From NCBI RefSeq assembly GCF_026210795.1, contig NC_089435.1, positions 2,790,001-2,854,000 on the forward strand: a stretch of DNA of 64,000 nucleotides. The letters are read 5' to 3'. This DNA is from Rhizophagus irregularis (taxonomy: Eukaryota > Glomeromycota > Glomeromycetes > Glomerales > Glomeraceae). Below, piece after piece: positions 10,820-24,900 of this stretch (position 1 is its first letter; the number at the start of each line of letters is the position of its first letter). Under the pieces are notes generated by a model, which saw only the letters and a list, made by a program, of their open reading frames with translations, was not told the origin of the DNA and ran no database searches. The position numbers were made by a program, and so were the translations under genes.

Positions 10820-12336
10820 TTATTTATTTAAATTTAAATAGTTATCTTTTATACAGCACGTGCAAACATAACAAAATAAAAAATTTTTATATTACGGTCG
10901 CTTCTGTTGAAAAGTTAATTGTAATTACCGAAAATTTCTTCATTGAACAATATCTTCGAAGGTGTTATACGCTATTATACGAGTCATCTGTTTTAAATCT
11001 GAAAATTTTATTTAGATTTTCTAAGACTAGAATATCAAATTATCATTTAGCCATATAGGTTCATATTGAATATTATATACTGTACAGTATATCAATTTAT
11101 TTTTATGAAACATATGATAATTAATATATGATGAATTGATGATACTACCAAAGAAATAGCTTTTTCCACCTATTTTGCAATTTCTGCAAGTCCAGAAACT
11201 TAGCTAAACCAGTTCCAGGACCTCACTGGTAATGGAGATTCAGTTAAATCAAAAGGAAAGATTAACTTTTCGTATATTACATCTTTATCTGATCAGTTAA
11301 GTTATGTCTATATATATTTTTTTTATTAATGTTTATTAATTATAACAAATGTTTCAAGTACAAATTCGTTGATTAGAGAATTTTTTTATGATTGATTTTT
11401 TTTTATTTTTTTTTAATCCAAGTTTTCATTCCGTACAGAATTAGTAAAAGTTAATGATTTATTTAAAGATAAGGTGGCACAAGTAATAAAATTTAGCTTT
11501 TAATAATATTTGTATGTGTTTTCTAATAAATCTTTAATACAATAACAGTGCTTTATTTTGAACTTTTATCGAAATTTGTTTTGGGTAACTGATAATGTCG
11601 TGATCCTTTGTAAATCGCGAAGCGCTAAAGTGGATAACTTGTGAACCATTTAAAGAGAACAAATGCAAAAAAGAAAATTTTTAATAAACACAAAGTTTTT
11701 CCATGTGGTGAAAAATGACTTTCCGTACAAATTATTAAAATTTGTATAACAATTGATAGCTTTCATGTATAACTTTTTTAAACTTTTATATATAAACTCA
11801 ATATTAACATTAAAAAAGCTAAACGATAATATATTTTAGTAAGAAAGGCTTTTTTTTTACTGTATATTCAGATAGTATTTATAAATAGATTTATTTCACT
11901 TTATAATTAGCGGATATTTATACATTTAAATTTTTCTTTTCTCTATTTATACTTTATAATTATATATTCGTTGAGTTAATTTATCATAAAAAATTTATAA
12001 TACAACGGGTCCTTGTAATCGTTAAAAGGATCATAGACAGTCAGCAAAAAAGTTTATCAATAGCCAAGTACGATGTTAGTTCCTAAGACATAAAGTAATT
12101 ATTTTACGAAATACGGACCACATATAATGAATGTATGGTAAATTTAAAATCCCATAATTAGGTTGATACAACATCTCAACGCTTATATCAAAAATAAATA
12201 AAATATTTATTTATAAAATTTATAACAGACTAATTAATAAGTAATTCGTGGAAGAAATTGGAATTTCATATAATATATAAATATATATAAATGCAATATA
12301 ATTGATTTAAACATAATGTAGAAATTTAAGTTCTTA

Positions 12337-14804
12337 TCAATTATTTTGTTGCTTCAAAAGAATATCTAGATTTTCCTTAACATCTAAATATCCATTTTCT
12401 ATAGCTTTCTCATACCAATAAATAGCATTTTCTACATTTTTATCAGTCCCTTCACCATGTTCATATAAATATGCAAGACTTCTTTGCGCATCAACATTTC
12501 CTCCTGTCGCAGCTATTTTATAAAATTCAAATGCCTTCACTTTATTCATATCAGTCCCAAATCCTTTCTCATAACAATGCCCTAATTTATATTGAGCATA
12601 AATAAATCCTTGACTAGCTGATTTTTTATAAAACTCAAATGCCCTAACTCTATTTTTCCAAACACCTTTGCCCAATTCATAACATTCACCTAATTTATAT
12701 AATGCAAAATTATTATCATTTTCTGCAGCCTTATAATACCAATAAATAATTTGATTTAAATTATTTATTGTTTCTTTATCGTTTTTACCAAAATAATTAT
12801 GTACATTAACATCTTCAGCTGCCTTATTGTACGTTTCAAATCCTTTTTCTCTGTTAATTTCAGTACCAATGCCATTTACATAGCAATATCCAAGTTGGAA
12901 GATTGCACTTATATGTCCAGTTTTGGCTGATTTTTCATAAAATTCAAATGCTTTTACTTCATCTTTATCCACAAAATTTCCTAATTCATAATATTCACCT
13001 ACATTACATTGTGCTATACGGCAATCATCTTCTGCTGCTTTATGAAACCAAAAAAAGGCTTTTTCTAAATCTTTTTCAGTTCCTTCACCATTTTCAAACA
13101 TAATTGCTAAGCTATTTCGTGCATAATTATGTTTTCCCACAGCAGCTATTGTATATAACTGGAATGCTTTTGCTTTATTAACTTCAGTTCCAATTCCATT
13201 AGAATAATAATTACCGAGTTGACTTTTAGCATATAAAAATCCTTGATTGGCTGATTTTTCAACATATTCAAATGCTTTTCTTTCGTTCTTCTCGGTACCA
13301 TCACCATTTTGATATAAAAATCCGAGGTAATATTGTGCCACTTTATGTCCTTTATTAGCTGCTTTTTCATATGTTTCAAATGCTTTTGTTTTATTAACTT
13401 TAGTTCCAATTCCTTTGTAATAATAATTTCCAAGTTCGTATTGAGCATTTAGATATTCTTGATTTGCAGATTTTTCATAGTATTCAAAAGACTTTACTTC
13501 ATCTTTCTTAACGCCTATACCATATTTATAAAAAATTCCAAGATTATATTGTGCAATTTCATGTCCTTTATCAGCAGCTTTTTTATATAATTCAAATGCT
13601 TTTGTTCTATTAGAATCGGTCCCAATTCCTTTTTCATAACAATTTCCAAGTTCAAATTGAGCGTCTAAATATTCTTGATTGGCTGACCTTTTATAAAATA
13701 TAAAAGCTTTTTTTTCATCTTCTTCCACGCCTTCTCCATTTTTATAAAAATTACCTAAATTGCATTGCGCAAATTTATTTCCATTTTCTGCTGCCTCATT
13801 ATACCAGTAAATAGCCTTTTTAAAATCTTTTGCTTCGGTTTCATTTTGATAATAATCTCCCAATATATTTTGTGCAGAAGAATATCCTCCTTTGGCAGAT
13901 TTAATGAAATATTCAAGAGCTTTCTCATCATCTTTATTGATTCCTATTCCATTTAAACAACAAATACCCAAATTATATTGTGCATATAAATCTTCTTCAT
14001 TAGCAGCTTTTAAATACCATTCAAAAGCTTTCTTTTCATCCTTTTCTGTTCCTATTCCAAATTGATAACAATAACCTAAATTATTTTTTGCGCTAGAATT
14101 TCCCTCTTTCGCAGATTTTAAGTAAAATTCAAATGCTTTAAATTCATCTTTCTTTTTTCCCAATCCATATTGATAACAATAATCTAAATCATTTAATTTT
14201 TCTAATTCTTTCCTTTTAATATAATTTATTTTATTAGAATCATTATTTAATGATTCAAAATATTTTTCTATAGTACTTAACTCATCCTTACGTAAATTTA
14301 TTTCTAATAAACCATTAAAATATTCAAATTGATTAAGTGACATTACATTCGCACTCTCAAAACTTTTTGATATTAAATTTCTTTTATCAAAAATAATATC
14401 TTCATAATAATAAATTGATAATAAATATTTGATATAATAAGATTTAATAATTGATAAATACAAGTTAATTTTTTATTCTCATAATTTTTAATTGATAATA
14501 AATAAAATTTTATAAAATCATTTTTATTATTAATATTTGTGTTATTATCATTTATACTTATATCATGTTCATAAAAAAATCCTATTAAACTTGAAAACCA
14601 ATTTTCACTTTCTTTATGATTTTCCATTAATTTTAAAATCATTTCAGAATTTTTGTTATTATCATTAAAATAATCTTGAATCCAATCTATTAAAATATTT
14701 TCAAATCTTGAGTGATGATCGATTCTTATAATTTTACGATAAAAATCTTTTAAGAATTCTTTTAAAAAAATTTCTTCATCTTTTATAATATTATTTGAAG
14801 ACAT
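12337..14804 (-). pseudogene. Sel1-repeat protein gene with a frameshift
   Basis: A paralogue of the gene at 5290-8316. The start is set by homology at the ATG at 14804 (MSSNNIIKDE), not at an upstream in-frame ATG. The N-terminal frame matches the paralogue (KEFLKDFYRKIIRI; GFFYEHDI) until about residue 125, then one base is missing in an A-run near 14424-14432 (paralogue IIIAKYLLS). The remaining frame, ending at 12337, carries about 17 Sel1 repeats (from LNDLDYCYQYGLG) and the shared C-terminal module (EKGFETYNKAAE, then YWYYKAAENDNNFALYKLGE). An in-frame ATG at 14463 in the second frame sits just upstream of the break and is not a likely start. There are no other stops over more than 2 kb, so the break is recent or a sequencing error in a homopolymer; the gene may be functional. 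Confidence 0.8.
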
Positions 14805-16447
14805 TTTATTGAATTTTTTTTCTTTTTTTTCTTTTTTTTCAGCGAAAAAGAATTTGATGCTAATTACGTAGCACAATAAATATTTACTTCGGAATTACCC
14901 AATTTTGTCTGGTTGTGTTTGATTCACAAATGATTGATGCACTCAGGGGCACAGTTACACAATACTACACAGAACTTGCACACAAGTTTTGTCTTTTGTG
15001 TCACAGGGATGACAAATAAATTTTTGACACTGAAAAAATTCTCCACGAGTTCAGGTGACAATTAAATGTCACACGTTCCTTATATGGTGATCGACAAAAA
15101 CCACGCCCACAAAACCGACGTGCACAGAACTTTGTTTATGACGTAAATAGTAAACAGAGATCATGGAAATAGGTAAACGTCGTAGAGGACGCCTCAAAAA
15201 GTTGTGTAAAAATATAAACCACAATAAAAAAAGTTGTAAAAGTTTTCAACGTCAATGTTGAAAATTTACTAAAGTTTCGTTTTACAAATTTAGAAAGAAT
15301 TTGAGGGTTATTTTTTTGACATTGTGAAAATCTTAAATTACAACGAAAAAAAAAATATCTTTGAGCTTTATTCATAAATCATGCGTCAAAAAACATTAGC
15401 CTAAGTTTATTAAACTTACTAATAATACTCTTTTGAACTTTTTATGGAATACGTATTTACTTCGACAAGAATATCTAGAGTATCTTTATTCATTTATTCT
15501 CATTCTTTATTGAAGATTGTGGTTGGACTTTGTAGACAGAAATAGAATAATCTAAAGATCATTCATCATTAACAGAATAAATTAGAATTACACAATTAAA
15601 GTACGGTATAAATAAAGTAATTTTAAATCTTTATTCCTTAAACATTCCTTTATTTAGTTCGGACTTCGGAACGTACAAATTAAAATACATTTTTATGTAT
15701 ATTTAATCAATATATAGGTATCAGTATGTTCACATAATATATATTAAAATTAATTTCGAAGTTATCATCATCTTCTTCAAGTGTTAAAAATTCAACTGTC
15801 AAAAGTCCAATTGATTTTACGTAATATTCTTTATTGATGTAAATGATATACGTATCATCCGATATATATACACAACTATTGAGAGTTTATGAATTATAGT
15901 ATGTCACATTTTTATGAGGTTGAATATACTTTCTCAAAGTATCAATAAGTATTTCGAAGAATTATTATAAATTTAATATCCTCATTAAAGTATATTTATT
16001 ATAAAGTATGAGATGTAAACTATTCGAGCGATTCATGCCAACGAATCATAAAATTTATAATACCATGTCATCTTTATTTCTTAAACATATGGATATATGA
16101 TTAGGACCCCAAAAAGGTAACAATACAAAGTCTGCGTATAATGAACCAAATAATGTGTAGCTCCTTCCTTTTTTGGATATTGGATAATGACAGACGGTAA
16201 TACATAATTCTGGCCCTGAAGAGATGCGGAGTTAATAGTAATAATGAGTGTCGATCTCTTGGGGTATTAAAAAATTGTTATGGGGTGAATCTATCAAGTT
16301 ACACGATAGCTACTGACGTCAGAATGATACCATAAAAGGTACATAAGGTTATGAAATGAGGTCCATTTTAATCACGATTTAAATACAAGGTGGTTGTATA
16401 AAAGATTTCCACTATTGTTAAAATTAAAAAATAATTTATTGTCAAGA
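14805..16447. other. Spacer between divergent Sel1 genes
   Basis: Holds the 5' regions of the minus-strand Sel1 gene and of the plus-strand kinase-Sel1 gene. No gene is seen. The 16180-16440 part resembles DNA upstream of the paralogue at 37155 (ATGACACCATAAAAGG-type word) and a segment at 50690-50770. Confidence 0.5.
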
Positions 16448-19400
16448 ATGTCAAATAAAACGAAAGGAACTGGCCTTAAAAAATCAAAATTTTATATTGA
16501 TTGGTTAGAAAAATCAATTGCAAATGAATATCTCAATTATCATGAATATTCAGAATTTAAAAATTTAGAACCGATAGGAAGTGGTTCGTTTGGAAGTGTC
16601 GTTCGTGCTAATTGGAAAAAAGCTGAAAATTTTTTCGCTTTAAAAATCATCAAGGACAATAGTAACACGACGCTAAAAGTATTTGTTAATGAGGTAAATA
16701 ATCTCGATTATCTATCCCTATACTAGTAATTTTTACATACTAATTATATTATTATTTTTTTTTTATAGATAAGATTGCAAAAAAAAGTTGATTTTCATGA
16801 AAATATTATACGGTTTTATGGAATAACGAAAGTAGATGGTAAGTTTAAGTCTTGGTATATATTACATTATTGGATGAGTTCCATTTTTAATGTACTCTTT
16901 GTATCTAGAAAAATATTCGTTAGTCTTAGAATACGCTGATAATGGTACACTAAAAACTTATTTAAATGAGCACATTAATGAACTCACCTGGACCGATAAA
17001 TATCAGCTAGTATTACAACTAGCCAATGCAGTAGAATGTTTACATGATTATGGTATTATTCATCGTGATCTGGTAATAATTGATTACTAGTACTAGCTTT
17101 GTAATTTTCTATTTGATTATTTTATCATACTCGTATTAAAAAGTTTTCTTTATAATAATAGCATGCAGATAATGTACTTGTACATCAGAAAAAGCTAAAA
17201 CTAGCAGATTTTGGTTTATCAAAAAAAATTGCTGAAGTATCAAGCAATACATCAAAAATACTTGGCGTAATACCTTTTGTTGATCCAAAAAAATTAAATA
17301 ATCGTTGTTACAAATTAAACAAAAAATCTGATATATACAGCATCGGAGTTTTAATGTGGCAAATTTCAAGTGGCTGCCAGCCATTTTCTGATTGTGATTA
17401 TGATGCAAGTTTAATCTTATCCATAATAAATGGCAAACGAGAAGCAATTATTGACAACACTCCTAAAGAATATAGTAATTTGTATACAGGTAATTTGTAT
17501 TGATAATTTTATAAATTTATTAATTTCTTGAAAGAAAGTTTAACAATGTTTAAAATAACTAGAATGTTGGACATATGATCCAGATAAGCGTCCAAATGTG
17601 CAAAATATCGTTTCAATCCTTTATACACTAATATCTCTTAAACAAGATAATATAATTACTGGTACTGTTGATAGGAGAAAAGGAGATAATCAACTAATAG
17701 TAAAATGTGAAACATCTTCAAAATCAATTGAGACCATGGAATTAATTAATGAATTGTTACCAAATACTGAATTAAAAATAAATATAATGGGTGCTGAAAA
17801 TAATTCATCATATACATCAATTCAAAAAAATTCGTCAAACGGGTCAACATCTGATAAGGTAAATAATATACTAATTGTTGAAAAGTTAATTAAAAAAATA
17901 AACAGCAAGCATGATATGGAAGGTATTAATTCTCAAGATATTAAGCAATTTATCAACCAACAAATATTAGAATTAAATCAAAGCTTGGACAATCTCATTA
18001 AATGGCTATCTAATCAAGTTAATCCAAAATATATTTATTTACTTGGATTATTTTATTATTATAATATTGGCACAGAAAAAAGTAGTTTCAAAGCATTTGA
18101 AATATTTTCAAAAGCATCTAATAATGATTATTCATTTGCGCAAGCTTATCTTGGGAAATGTTATGACGACGGATATGGAGTTGAATGTAATAAAAATTTA
18201 GCATTTAGTTGGTTTCAAAAATCTGCAAGAAATGGTAATATTATTGGACAATTTTATTTAGGAAATTGTTATGAATTTGGTATCGGAATCACAAAAAATA
18301 CTATAGAGTCAGTACACTGGTATAAGAAAGCAGCTATAAAAGGAAATACAAGGGCAAAATTTAATCTTGCAAAATGTTATCAACTCGGAAAAGGAGTTTA
18401 TAGAAATAAGAAAAAAGCATTTGAATTAATTAAAGATTTAGCAGAAAATGATAATATAAATGCTAAATTCAAGCTTGGATGTTATTATTCAAATGGAATT
18501 GGAACTGAAATTAATAAATCAAAAGCATTTGAATTGTATAAAACAGCTGCAGATAAAGGAAATATTAGTGCAAAATTTAATTTAGCCTTGTTATATCAAT
18601 CTGGAGAAGGAGTTGATAAAGATGAGAAAAAAGCATTTGAATTAATTAAAGATTTAGCTGATAAGGATGATATAGATTCTCAATTTCAGCTTGGATATTA
18701 TTATGATAAAGGAATTGGAACTGAAATTAATCAATCAAAAGCATTTGAATTGTATAAAGCAACTGCAGATAAAGGAAATATTAGTGCACAATTTAATTTA
18801 GCTTTGTTATATCAATCTGGAGAAGGAGTTGATAAAGATGAGGAAAAGGCATTTGAATTAATAAAGGAATTAGCCGATAAAGGTGATTTAAATGCTCAAT
18901 ATCAACTTGGATATTATTATAATAAAGGAATTGGAACTGAAATTAACAAATTGAAAGCATTTAAATTATTTAATACAGCAGCTGAAAAAGGAAGTATTAG
19001 GGCACAATATAATTTAGCTCTATTATATCGATCTGGAAAAGGCATCAATAAAAATAAGGAAAAAGCATTTGAATTAATAAAAGATTTAGCTGAAAAAGGT
19101 GATTTAAATGCTCAATCACAGCTTGGATATTATTATGATAAAGGAATTGGAACTGAAATTAATAAATCAAAAGCATTTAAATTATATAAATTAGCAGCTG
19201 AAAAAGGAGATGTTGTTGCACAATATAATTTAAGTAAATGCTATGAATCAGGAGAAGGGGTTAATAAAGATGAGAAAAAGGCATTTGAATTAATAAAAGA
19301 TTTAGCAGAAAAAAGCGATATAAATTCACAATTTCTGCTTGGATATTATTATGATAAAGGCTTTGGTACTGAAATTAATAAATCAAAAGCAATTGAATTG

Positions 19401-20729
19401 TATAAAGCAGCTACAGATAAAGGAAATATTAGTGCACAATTTAATTTAGCTGTATTATATCAGTTAGGAGAAGGAGTTGATGATAAAGATGAGAAAAAGG
19501 CATTTGAATTAATAGAAGACTTAGCAGAAAAAGATGATTTAGGTGCTCAATATCAACTTGGATATTATTATGAAAAAGGAATTGGAACTGAAGTTAATAA
19601 ATCAAAAGCATTTGAATTATATATAGTAGCAACAGATAAAGGAAATACTAATGCACAATTTAATTTGGCTGTACTATATCAATTAGGAGAAGGAGTTGAT
19701 AAGAATGAAAGAAAAGCATTTGAACTGATAAAAGATTTAGCAGAAAATAATGATTTAAATGCTCAATATCAACTTGGATATTATTATAATAAAGGAATTG
19801 GGACAGAAATTAATAAATCAAAAGCATTTGAATTATATAACATAGCAGCTGAAAAAGGAGATGATAATTCACAATTTAATTTAGCTATTTTATATCAATA
19901 TGGAGAAGGAGTTGACAAAGATGAAAAGAAAGCATTTGAATTAATAAAAGATTTAGTTGAAAAAGATTATTTAAATGCTCAAATTAAACTTGCATATTAC
20001 TATGATGAAGGAATTGGAATTGAAAGGGATTTTGAAAAAGCTCTTAACTGGTACAAAAAAGCAGCAGAAAATGGTGATGAAGTTGCACAGTATAATTTAG
20101 GAGAATGTTATGAATTAGGGATTGGTGTAAATAAAGATGAAATTAAAGCATTTGAATTTTATGAGAAATCGTCCGAGAATGGATATATTGGTGCAAAACT
20201 TATACTTGGATTTTATCACATAAATGGAATTGGAACTGAAATTAATAAAGAAAAAGGATTTGAATTATATAATGAGGCAGCCGGCAGTAATATCCAAATT
20301 AATCTTATTGAAAATGATGAAGAAATAGTAAATGATTTAGACAAAGTTAATTATTGGTATCATAAAGCTGCAGAAAATGAAAATAAACTTGCATTATATA
20401 AATTAGGTGAATTTTATGAATTAGGTAAAGGGGTTGGTAAAAATGAAATACGGGCATTTGAATTTTATAAGATATCAGCTGATCAAGGATATATAGATGC
20501 TCAATATAAAGTTGGACATATTTATAATTATGGAACTCAGATTGATATTAACAAAGAAAATGCATTTAATTACTACAAAATTGCTGCAGAAGGAGGAAAT
20601 ATAGATGCACAAAATAGTCTTGCATCATTATATGAACGAGGGGAAGGAACTGTAAAAAATACTGAGAAAGCCATTTATTGGTACAAAAAAGCTGTAGAAA
20701 ATAGATACCAAGAGCCGAAAAAGGTTTGA
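16448..20729 (+). CDS. TKL-like protein kinase fused to about 25 Sel1 repeats
   Basis: Five exons are inferred: 16448-16693, 16769-16838, 16909-17072, 17162-17489 and 17563-20729. All introns are GT-AG and 70-89 nt long, and the phases join into one frame of about 1324 residues. The kinase domain (about 40-290) has a glycine loop IGSGSFGSV at 43-51, the lysine in FALKII (K66), HRDL at 157-160, N164, DFGLS from D176, the [16 protein letters not shown] helix and the [11 protein letters not shown] motif. The usual APE is replaced by VDP ([10 protein letters not shown]). A linker of about 135 residues leads to Sel1 repeats from about 425 to the end. Serine/threonine or tyrosine phosphorylation with a scaffold tail is the expected role; the substrate is unknown. 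The start is supported by the paralogue at 37155. The last residues (QEPKKV) shift frame relative to the paralogue end (EKGLNFLLK), probably a small indel. Confidence 0.88.
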
Positions 20730-21228
20730 ACTTAGTACTTATTACTAAATAATTAACTGAAGCTAGTATGATTCCAAAATACTTTATTTATTTTAAAAGC
20801 TTAACAAGACTGAGATTAATTGATTAATTTTCATTTTATTTAACCTATTTTTTTTTTGTAATGTATATAAATTATCTTAACATCAAATACTTTATGTAAT
20901 ATCAGTATCATTTTGGTTATTACGCCATTTTGTATTAACTAATAAAAAACGATATTAGCTATGATTAAACTCCGAAAAATACATTTGCTTTTGTATTATT
21001 TTTCTAATATTAAATCAATTTATAATTACTCATAACTAAATATTCGAAATTAAATTACTGTATATTCTTTTAAAATAATTTTGTTTCGACATTTTAGTAG
21101 TTGGAAATTATAAAAATTCAGTTACTTATGCCCGTTGTTTAAGACAGTATCTTTATATCCTTGCCTTGACCCGTTAAAATTTGTTAAAAGATAAAATAAA
21201 GAAGTAAAATGAGGAGTTTTTACATTCT

Positions 21229-21350
21229 AATTAGGGATGGAAACGGTCACGGTCATAACCGTGACTGATATCGGTCGTCTGACCGACCGTCCGCCTGACC
21301 GTCCGCCTGGTCGACCGTTTGACCATAACTGACCGTTTCCAACCTTAATT
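21229..21350. mobile_element. GC-rich palindromic MITE
   Basis: The ends AATTAGGGATGGAAACGGTC and GACCGTTTCCAACCTTAATT are inverted copies about 120 bp apart. The core repeats GACCG/CGGTC words many times (GTCCGCCTGACCGTCCGCCT), so the element can fold along most of its length. Its base composition stands out sharply from the surroundings. No coding. Confidence 0.75.
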
Positions 21351-21489
21351 CTAATAAAATTTAAACCAAAAAAGTAGTGCTATTACTAATTTACTCTACT
21401 TTTGTAGTATTTAAGAATTATAGTCATTCTTTGAAATAATATCTTAAAACTGAATCCATTTTCTATTATTTTCAGTTAATATACTAATG

Positions 21490-21790
21490 AATCGCATTGT
21501 CTAAATTACTTTTTCCGCTCCTCATCCGTATATCATAAAAATGCCGCATTCTATTAGTTCCTGCAGCTATATTTTCTCCGCCATTCAAATTCAAGTATTC
21601 GAATTCGTATTAAGCATTATTAAATCCCTGATTGGCCAATTGATTGTAAAATCCAGGTTCCCTAATTCCATTTTTGCCTAATGTCCTAATTTAATAGTAA
21701 TGTAGCCTTATTATCATTTCTAGCAGATTTATGACACTAACCATGTTGATAATTTGTATCAATATTATATTTCGTTATTTTTATAATTTA
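21490..21790 (-). pseudogene. Sel1-repeat gene relic
   Basis: On the minus strand, broken frames recall Sel1 repeats: a segment reading NQLANQGFNNA then YEFEYLNL corresponds to the YKKSANQGF-x-NAQYELG motif of neighbouring genes, and a TTTATGACACTAACCATG stretch corresponds to the YWYHKSA codons. Stops and indels rule out a working gene. Confidence 0.45.
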
Positions 21791-21963
21791 CTCTCTTAGA
21801 ATATTATTAAGGCTTGATTTTATTACTGTATTACTCTTTTTTTTATGAAATATTATTTAAACAGCTTTTTATTTCATCTATGTAGTTCAATCAGAAAAAC
21901 AATAATTGCACAAATTGATTATAATGATTACATGATATCTTAAAAATATCAGCAAATATTCAT

Positions 21964-21987
21964 CAAATAAATAAATAAATAAATAAA
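21964..21987. repeat. AAAT microsatellite
   Basis: Five to six consecutive copies of AAAT/ATAA. Confidence 0.8.
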
Positions 21988-24900
21988 ATTTTAAACATTT
22001 ACTTTGAAGTCGACCTTCTTATAACGAATTTGATGTATTAATAAATCTACAAAATAAACTATGTATGTAGTATAAACTTTTTTATAAGAATTTTCTTTAT
22101 AATGAAGGTAAAATGGTTTATGTTTCGGTGTACTATACGGCCTATACCAGATTTTCCTATTATATCGAATAATTTGTTACGATCTGACGCCTACTTCGTC
22201 AGCTAACTGTAAAATTTAGTTGTACTTTCAATTACATGATATTTTTTTCAATAAGTGCAAAAAGAAAAACTTTTTTTTTTATGACTGTCCATCGACTATA
22301 CGATCATGGCGTAACAAATTCAAGTGTCTGTTTTAACTACTTTACTTTTCAAATTAGTTGCCTATAAACAAATGATCACAAATTTGTACAATATTATATC
22401 ACATTATTCACATTATTACGATTAATATCGGTATTATTTAATAACTATTACAGGTTAAAAAATTTATAACTTTTTTTGGCACGCTACATATTCAGTCTAA
22501 AATCTATTTTAACGTAAATTTTTTGGCGGTTAAAAAAATTAACGCATACCAAAATTAGTTTATTATCATGTAAATCTAAATCTTTGCTACGATTCACGAA
22601 ATGTTTATACCACGTTTCGCAAGATAACAGATATGAAGGTTTTTTTAATTGAAAGGGAGCCTACTTTTTTTATACATATTCAAGGTTCTTTTTTAGAAAC
22701 ATCGCAGGGGAAATATAATAAATGTTTCGCAGTTGTTATACAGCGGTAAACTATAATAATGATGACTTCTTTGGCAAGATTAGAATAATCATTATAAAGC
22801 CGAATAGGGTGTCTTTTACATACGATAATAAAATTTATTTTAAATAATAAATGATAATAATTAATTAAAGTCTTAGTTCTAATACTGTTAAGTAAAATTA
22901 CCTATTAATGGGTAATTTGGGTTCATCGGACATTTTTCCTACCTCAATACAATGGTCTAATTGGTCTTATTGTTTTACCTAATAATTATTTTAGATTAAA
23001 ATTATCGAAAAAAATACGCCATTTTTGAAGAAAGCCATTGTTGTAGGAATCAAAATCTCTTTTAAAAACCAATTAAATAAAAAAAATTGTTTATTAAAAA
23101 TTTGGATAAAGAAAATCAAAAAAACCTGCATTTTAAAAGAATAATAAGATTATCATAATGAACACACAGAAATGAAAGATAGCTGACCAAATTAAAACGT
23201 TACTTTGTATTACTTTGCATAATAGTTTCATTTCACCAAATAATACTTACTACTTAAATTCTGTTACTTTGTAGTATATTTTATATATTTTTTATATAGC
23301 AGATTAAAAATAAAAATATAAGAAAATAATAAAATTTTATACAGAATTTATGTAAAGTATGTGGCGGTGAGAATGTTGTTGATAAAACTGTAATGATTTT
23401 TTTAACATGTATACTAAGGCTCAACCGTCACACAGGTCAAGATTAATACTTTTGCGGCGTAAATACATATATATAAGTATAGTACGTATTGTATGTAAGA
23501 AATATAACCATTGTATTCAAGCCACAGCAACAAAAAAAATATTGTTATCGAAAAGATTATGGGTATTATTTACGGCAAGGTTTCTGTGGAAAGTTCCTGA
23601 GAATTTTTTTATTTAGTTTCAGTAAAATTTTGATATACTAATTATACGCAACGCTACAATTGTGCCTAAATTAAATAATGTGTTAGTTATATGGTGAGAG
23701 TATAAAAAATTGCGTAAATTTTACCGTTCTCCATACTTGCGATTAAAATTATTTAAAATAATTATGATTTGAAGATTGATATTTTCAAATTTCGTATTTT
23801 CGTTGCTTTAAAAATAATAATATGCGATACCAAATTTTCGAAACAAGTGAATGAGTCATAGTTATGAAATAATTAAGACATTGATAAATTGAACAAATTT
23901 TTTCAATTGTTATTGATTCACAAGGCGCACGTGATTAATACGTTGAACACCGAAAAGTGGTAGCCTTATTTGGCGGTTACACAATTATTCGTATTCTTAC
24001 TATGATAGTTTAAAATTTGAACGGACATTTTTAACCATAAATGTCATTTTGGCTTATTACGTGACTCTTCTTTTTAAAATATGAGTTTATAGTGAAGAGA
24101 AAGCGGAAAATCGATTATTTAATCTAATCTGGCGTAATTGATTAATTGATTAAAATGAGACTACTATCCGAAAGGCGTGTGTAACTGATGTAACTGACAA
24201 ACTTTTCGGTGGCGTTGCTACGTTCATCTTTTTTTCTTGATTTTTGACATGACTCATATCTTTTTTTGCCATTTTTCTGTATTTCCGCCCGTCTTTACCA
24301 CTTCAACAAACTGCTTTTCTATAAAATAAGAGAAAAGCGTCAAATGACGAGTCTAATAATAATGTATTACTTTTGAATCGTGGGAAAATCGGATGACCAT
24401 GATCAATAAAAAATCGAATAAATCTTGAAATATAAAAATAATTTTATTATTATTTTTTTTTTATTTCTTTATTTTATTTTAGAATTGTATTTTCGCGAGT
24501 TACTATATTTGCAAGTTACTAACCATAATTGTCATACGGAAGGATTAAAGATTTCAGTTTAATTATATTTAATTATTAATTACATATATACTGTACTTCA
24601 TTATAATATATATATAAAGAATTTATATAAAATTTCTAGTACATTTATTGTATTTATTTTAGCTACATATTTGCAAATATGAGCGAAATTTCATTAACAT
24701 TTCTTTATATCATAAAAAATTTCAGTTTAATGTGTTATAAGTTTAAATGATGTATAAGGAAGGTTTTATCACAATTTAAAATACATTTATATAATAGAAA
24801 CTAGTAAATTTCAAACGACATATATACTTCATGGAAATTGGACAAGTTTACAACAAATTTCCGTAATATACATTTTAATTGGAATTAATTGAAATTACTG

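Larger units (their letters stand above)
8317..12336. other. 4-kb spacer without a confident gene
   Basis: Contains possible MITEs (8654-8931, 9336-9418, 10516-10819), poly-A/T tracts and A+T-rich sequence. The 9690-10000 part is less A+T-rich. On the minus strand around 9800-9870 one frame reads VGNFTFIIKTIVLDDIEDD before a stop, which looks protein-like, but I cannot build a gene around it. Confidence 0.4.

Noticed and set aside
10702..11058. 118-codon ORF
   Set aside because: It crosses the right end of a MITE and has no family resemblance.
14373..14463. Separate genes starting at 14463 and ending at 14373
   Set aside because: The two frames are continuous by homology with the 5290-8316 paralogue; a frameshift explains the split better than two genes.
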